NCBI GenBank assembly: GCA_021769625.1 | Contig: JAETSN010000020.1 | Span: 1-60,132, forward strand | DNA length: 60,132 nucleotides | Source of the DNA: [Clostridium] symbiosum | GTDB taxonomy: Bacteria > Bacillota > Clostridia > Lachnospirales > Lachnospiraceae | Reading direction: 5' to 3' | Part shown: in pieces, positions 59,857 to 60,132 of the stretch | How the letters are laid out: the number at the start of each line of letters is the position of its first letter | Position numbering within the stretch: the stretch's first letter is position 1 | Notes under the pieces: generated by a model | The model's input: only the letters and a program-made list of their open reading frames with translations | What the model was told of the DNA's origin: nothing | The model's database searches: none | Translations under genes and position numbers: made by a program

Positions 59857-60132
59857 TTACTTCCAATACCGCCGGATTTTCTCCCCTGCTTCTTTTTCAG
59901 ATAAAGAATACTTCTCCTTCAATTTTTCCTTCGTGTTATCGCATGACTGTCCCAACTCCTGCAGAATCTCAATCACGCATCGGATACCGTCTTCTCTTTC
60001 TTCCCATCGTAAAGTTCTTTCATATTTATAATCCGCCTTTCTGCGAAAGGCACCGATGGGGTTATGAAACCCGCAGCCGATAAACTTCCGCTTTTTATTT
60101 TTCTTTGTTATACTCCCCTTGCAGGATGCTGG
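59857..60132 (-). pseudogene. C-terminal part of an Rpn-related protein (runs off the window)
   Basis: The frame is open to the edge of the window. The last 50 residues (IRCVIEILQELGQSCDNTKEKLKEKYSLSEKEAGEKIRRYWK in parts) match the usual Rpn/PD-(D/E)XK tail, a helix-turn-helix-like pair ending YW. The 40 residues before it (FIGCGFHNPIGAFRRKADYKYERTL) do not look like a normal Rpn core, so this may be a truncated copy. Cannot be decided without more sequence. Confidence 0.5.

Overview
The window looks like chromosomal DNA of an anaerobic Bacillota of the class Clostridia, most likely a Lachnospiraceae member. This rests on gene content rather than any marker gene: the pyrH-frr-uppS-cdsA-dxr-rseP order, a VanG-type ligase and racemase, a YjjI glycyl radical enzyme with its activase, a BMP-type nucleoside transporter, a choline-binding-type GH25 lysozyme and strong AGGAGG ribosome binding sites. 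Almost all genes are on the minus strand. No rRNA, tRNA, CRISPR array or complete mobile element was seen.

Layout. 0-16.2 kb is an accessory locus: a Ser/Thr kinase and a PP2C phosphatase, an AAA-ATPase/nuclease protein, several unrecognised proteins, a small Cro/CI-type regulator, zinc-ribbon proteins (two with a membrane anchor), an operon of an orphan ClpP, an acidic protein and a VirD4-like ATPase without membrane segments, and a secreted LysM/YD-repeat protein. 16.4-23.5 kb is a vanG-like cluster (vanT, vanG, a CAP-domain gene, vanS, a 5'-truncated vanR) with no vanXY. 23.8-26.4 kb carries a secreted lysozyme and a Crp-family regulator on the plus strand. 26.5-29.2 kb holds yjjW and yjjI. 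29.5-35.4 kb is a nucleoside ABC transporter with a nucleoside hydrolase. 35.7-37.3 kb is a PilZ protein and a response-regulator diguanylate cyclase. 37.4-44.2 kb is housekeeping (isoprenoid, phospholipid, translation, UMP kinase, bactofilin), followed by a deacetylase and argJ. 47.2-49.7 kb is a glutamate-cysteine-ligase/ATP-grasp fusion. 49.8-60.1 kb is a surface-polysaccharide region with a CDP-polyol cassette, five glycosyltransferases and two Rpn-related remnants.

Three signals run across the gene list. (1) A dispersed family of about 160-230 bp intergenic elements (1.2, 23.5, 29.3, 34.3, 39.9, 40.0 and 46.9 kb) closes on a 22-23 bp terminal helix. The helix sequence differs between copies while pairing is kept, and every non-Watson-Crick pair in the four complete stems is G-U when read in the element's own sense, as expected of a structured RNA. 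(2) Six promoters (6.85, 8.58, 13.68, 14.78, 15.92 and 21.5 kb) carry a palindrome close to ACTYAATATATTRAGT, in five of them inside a 17-bp spacer; they precede the zinc-ribbon, LysM, CAP and small-protein genes, and one also faces the Cro/CI-type gene. This suggests a local regulon. (3) Several enzymes and other proteins carry in-frame tandem repeats (36 or 39 bp in vanT, yjjW and a dehydrogenase) absent from the usual family architecture.

All functions are read from sequence motifs and remembered family features; no searches were run.
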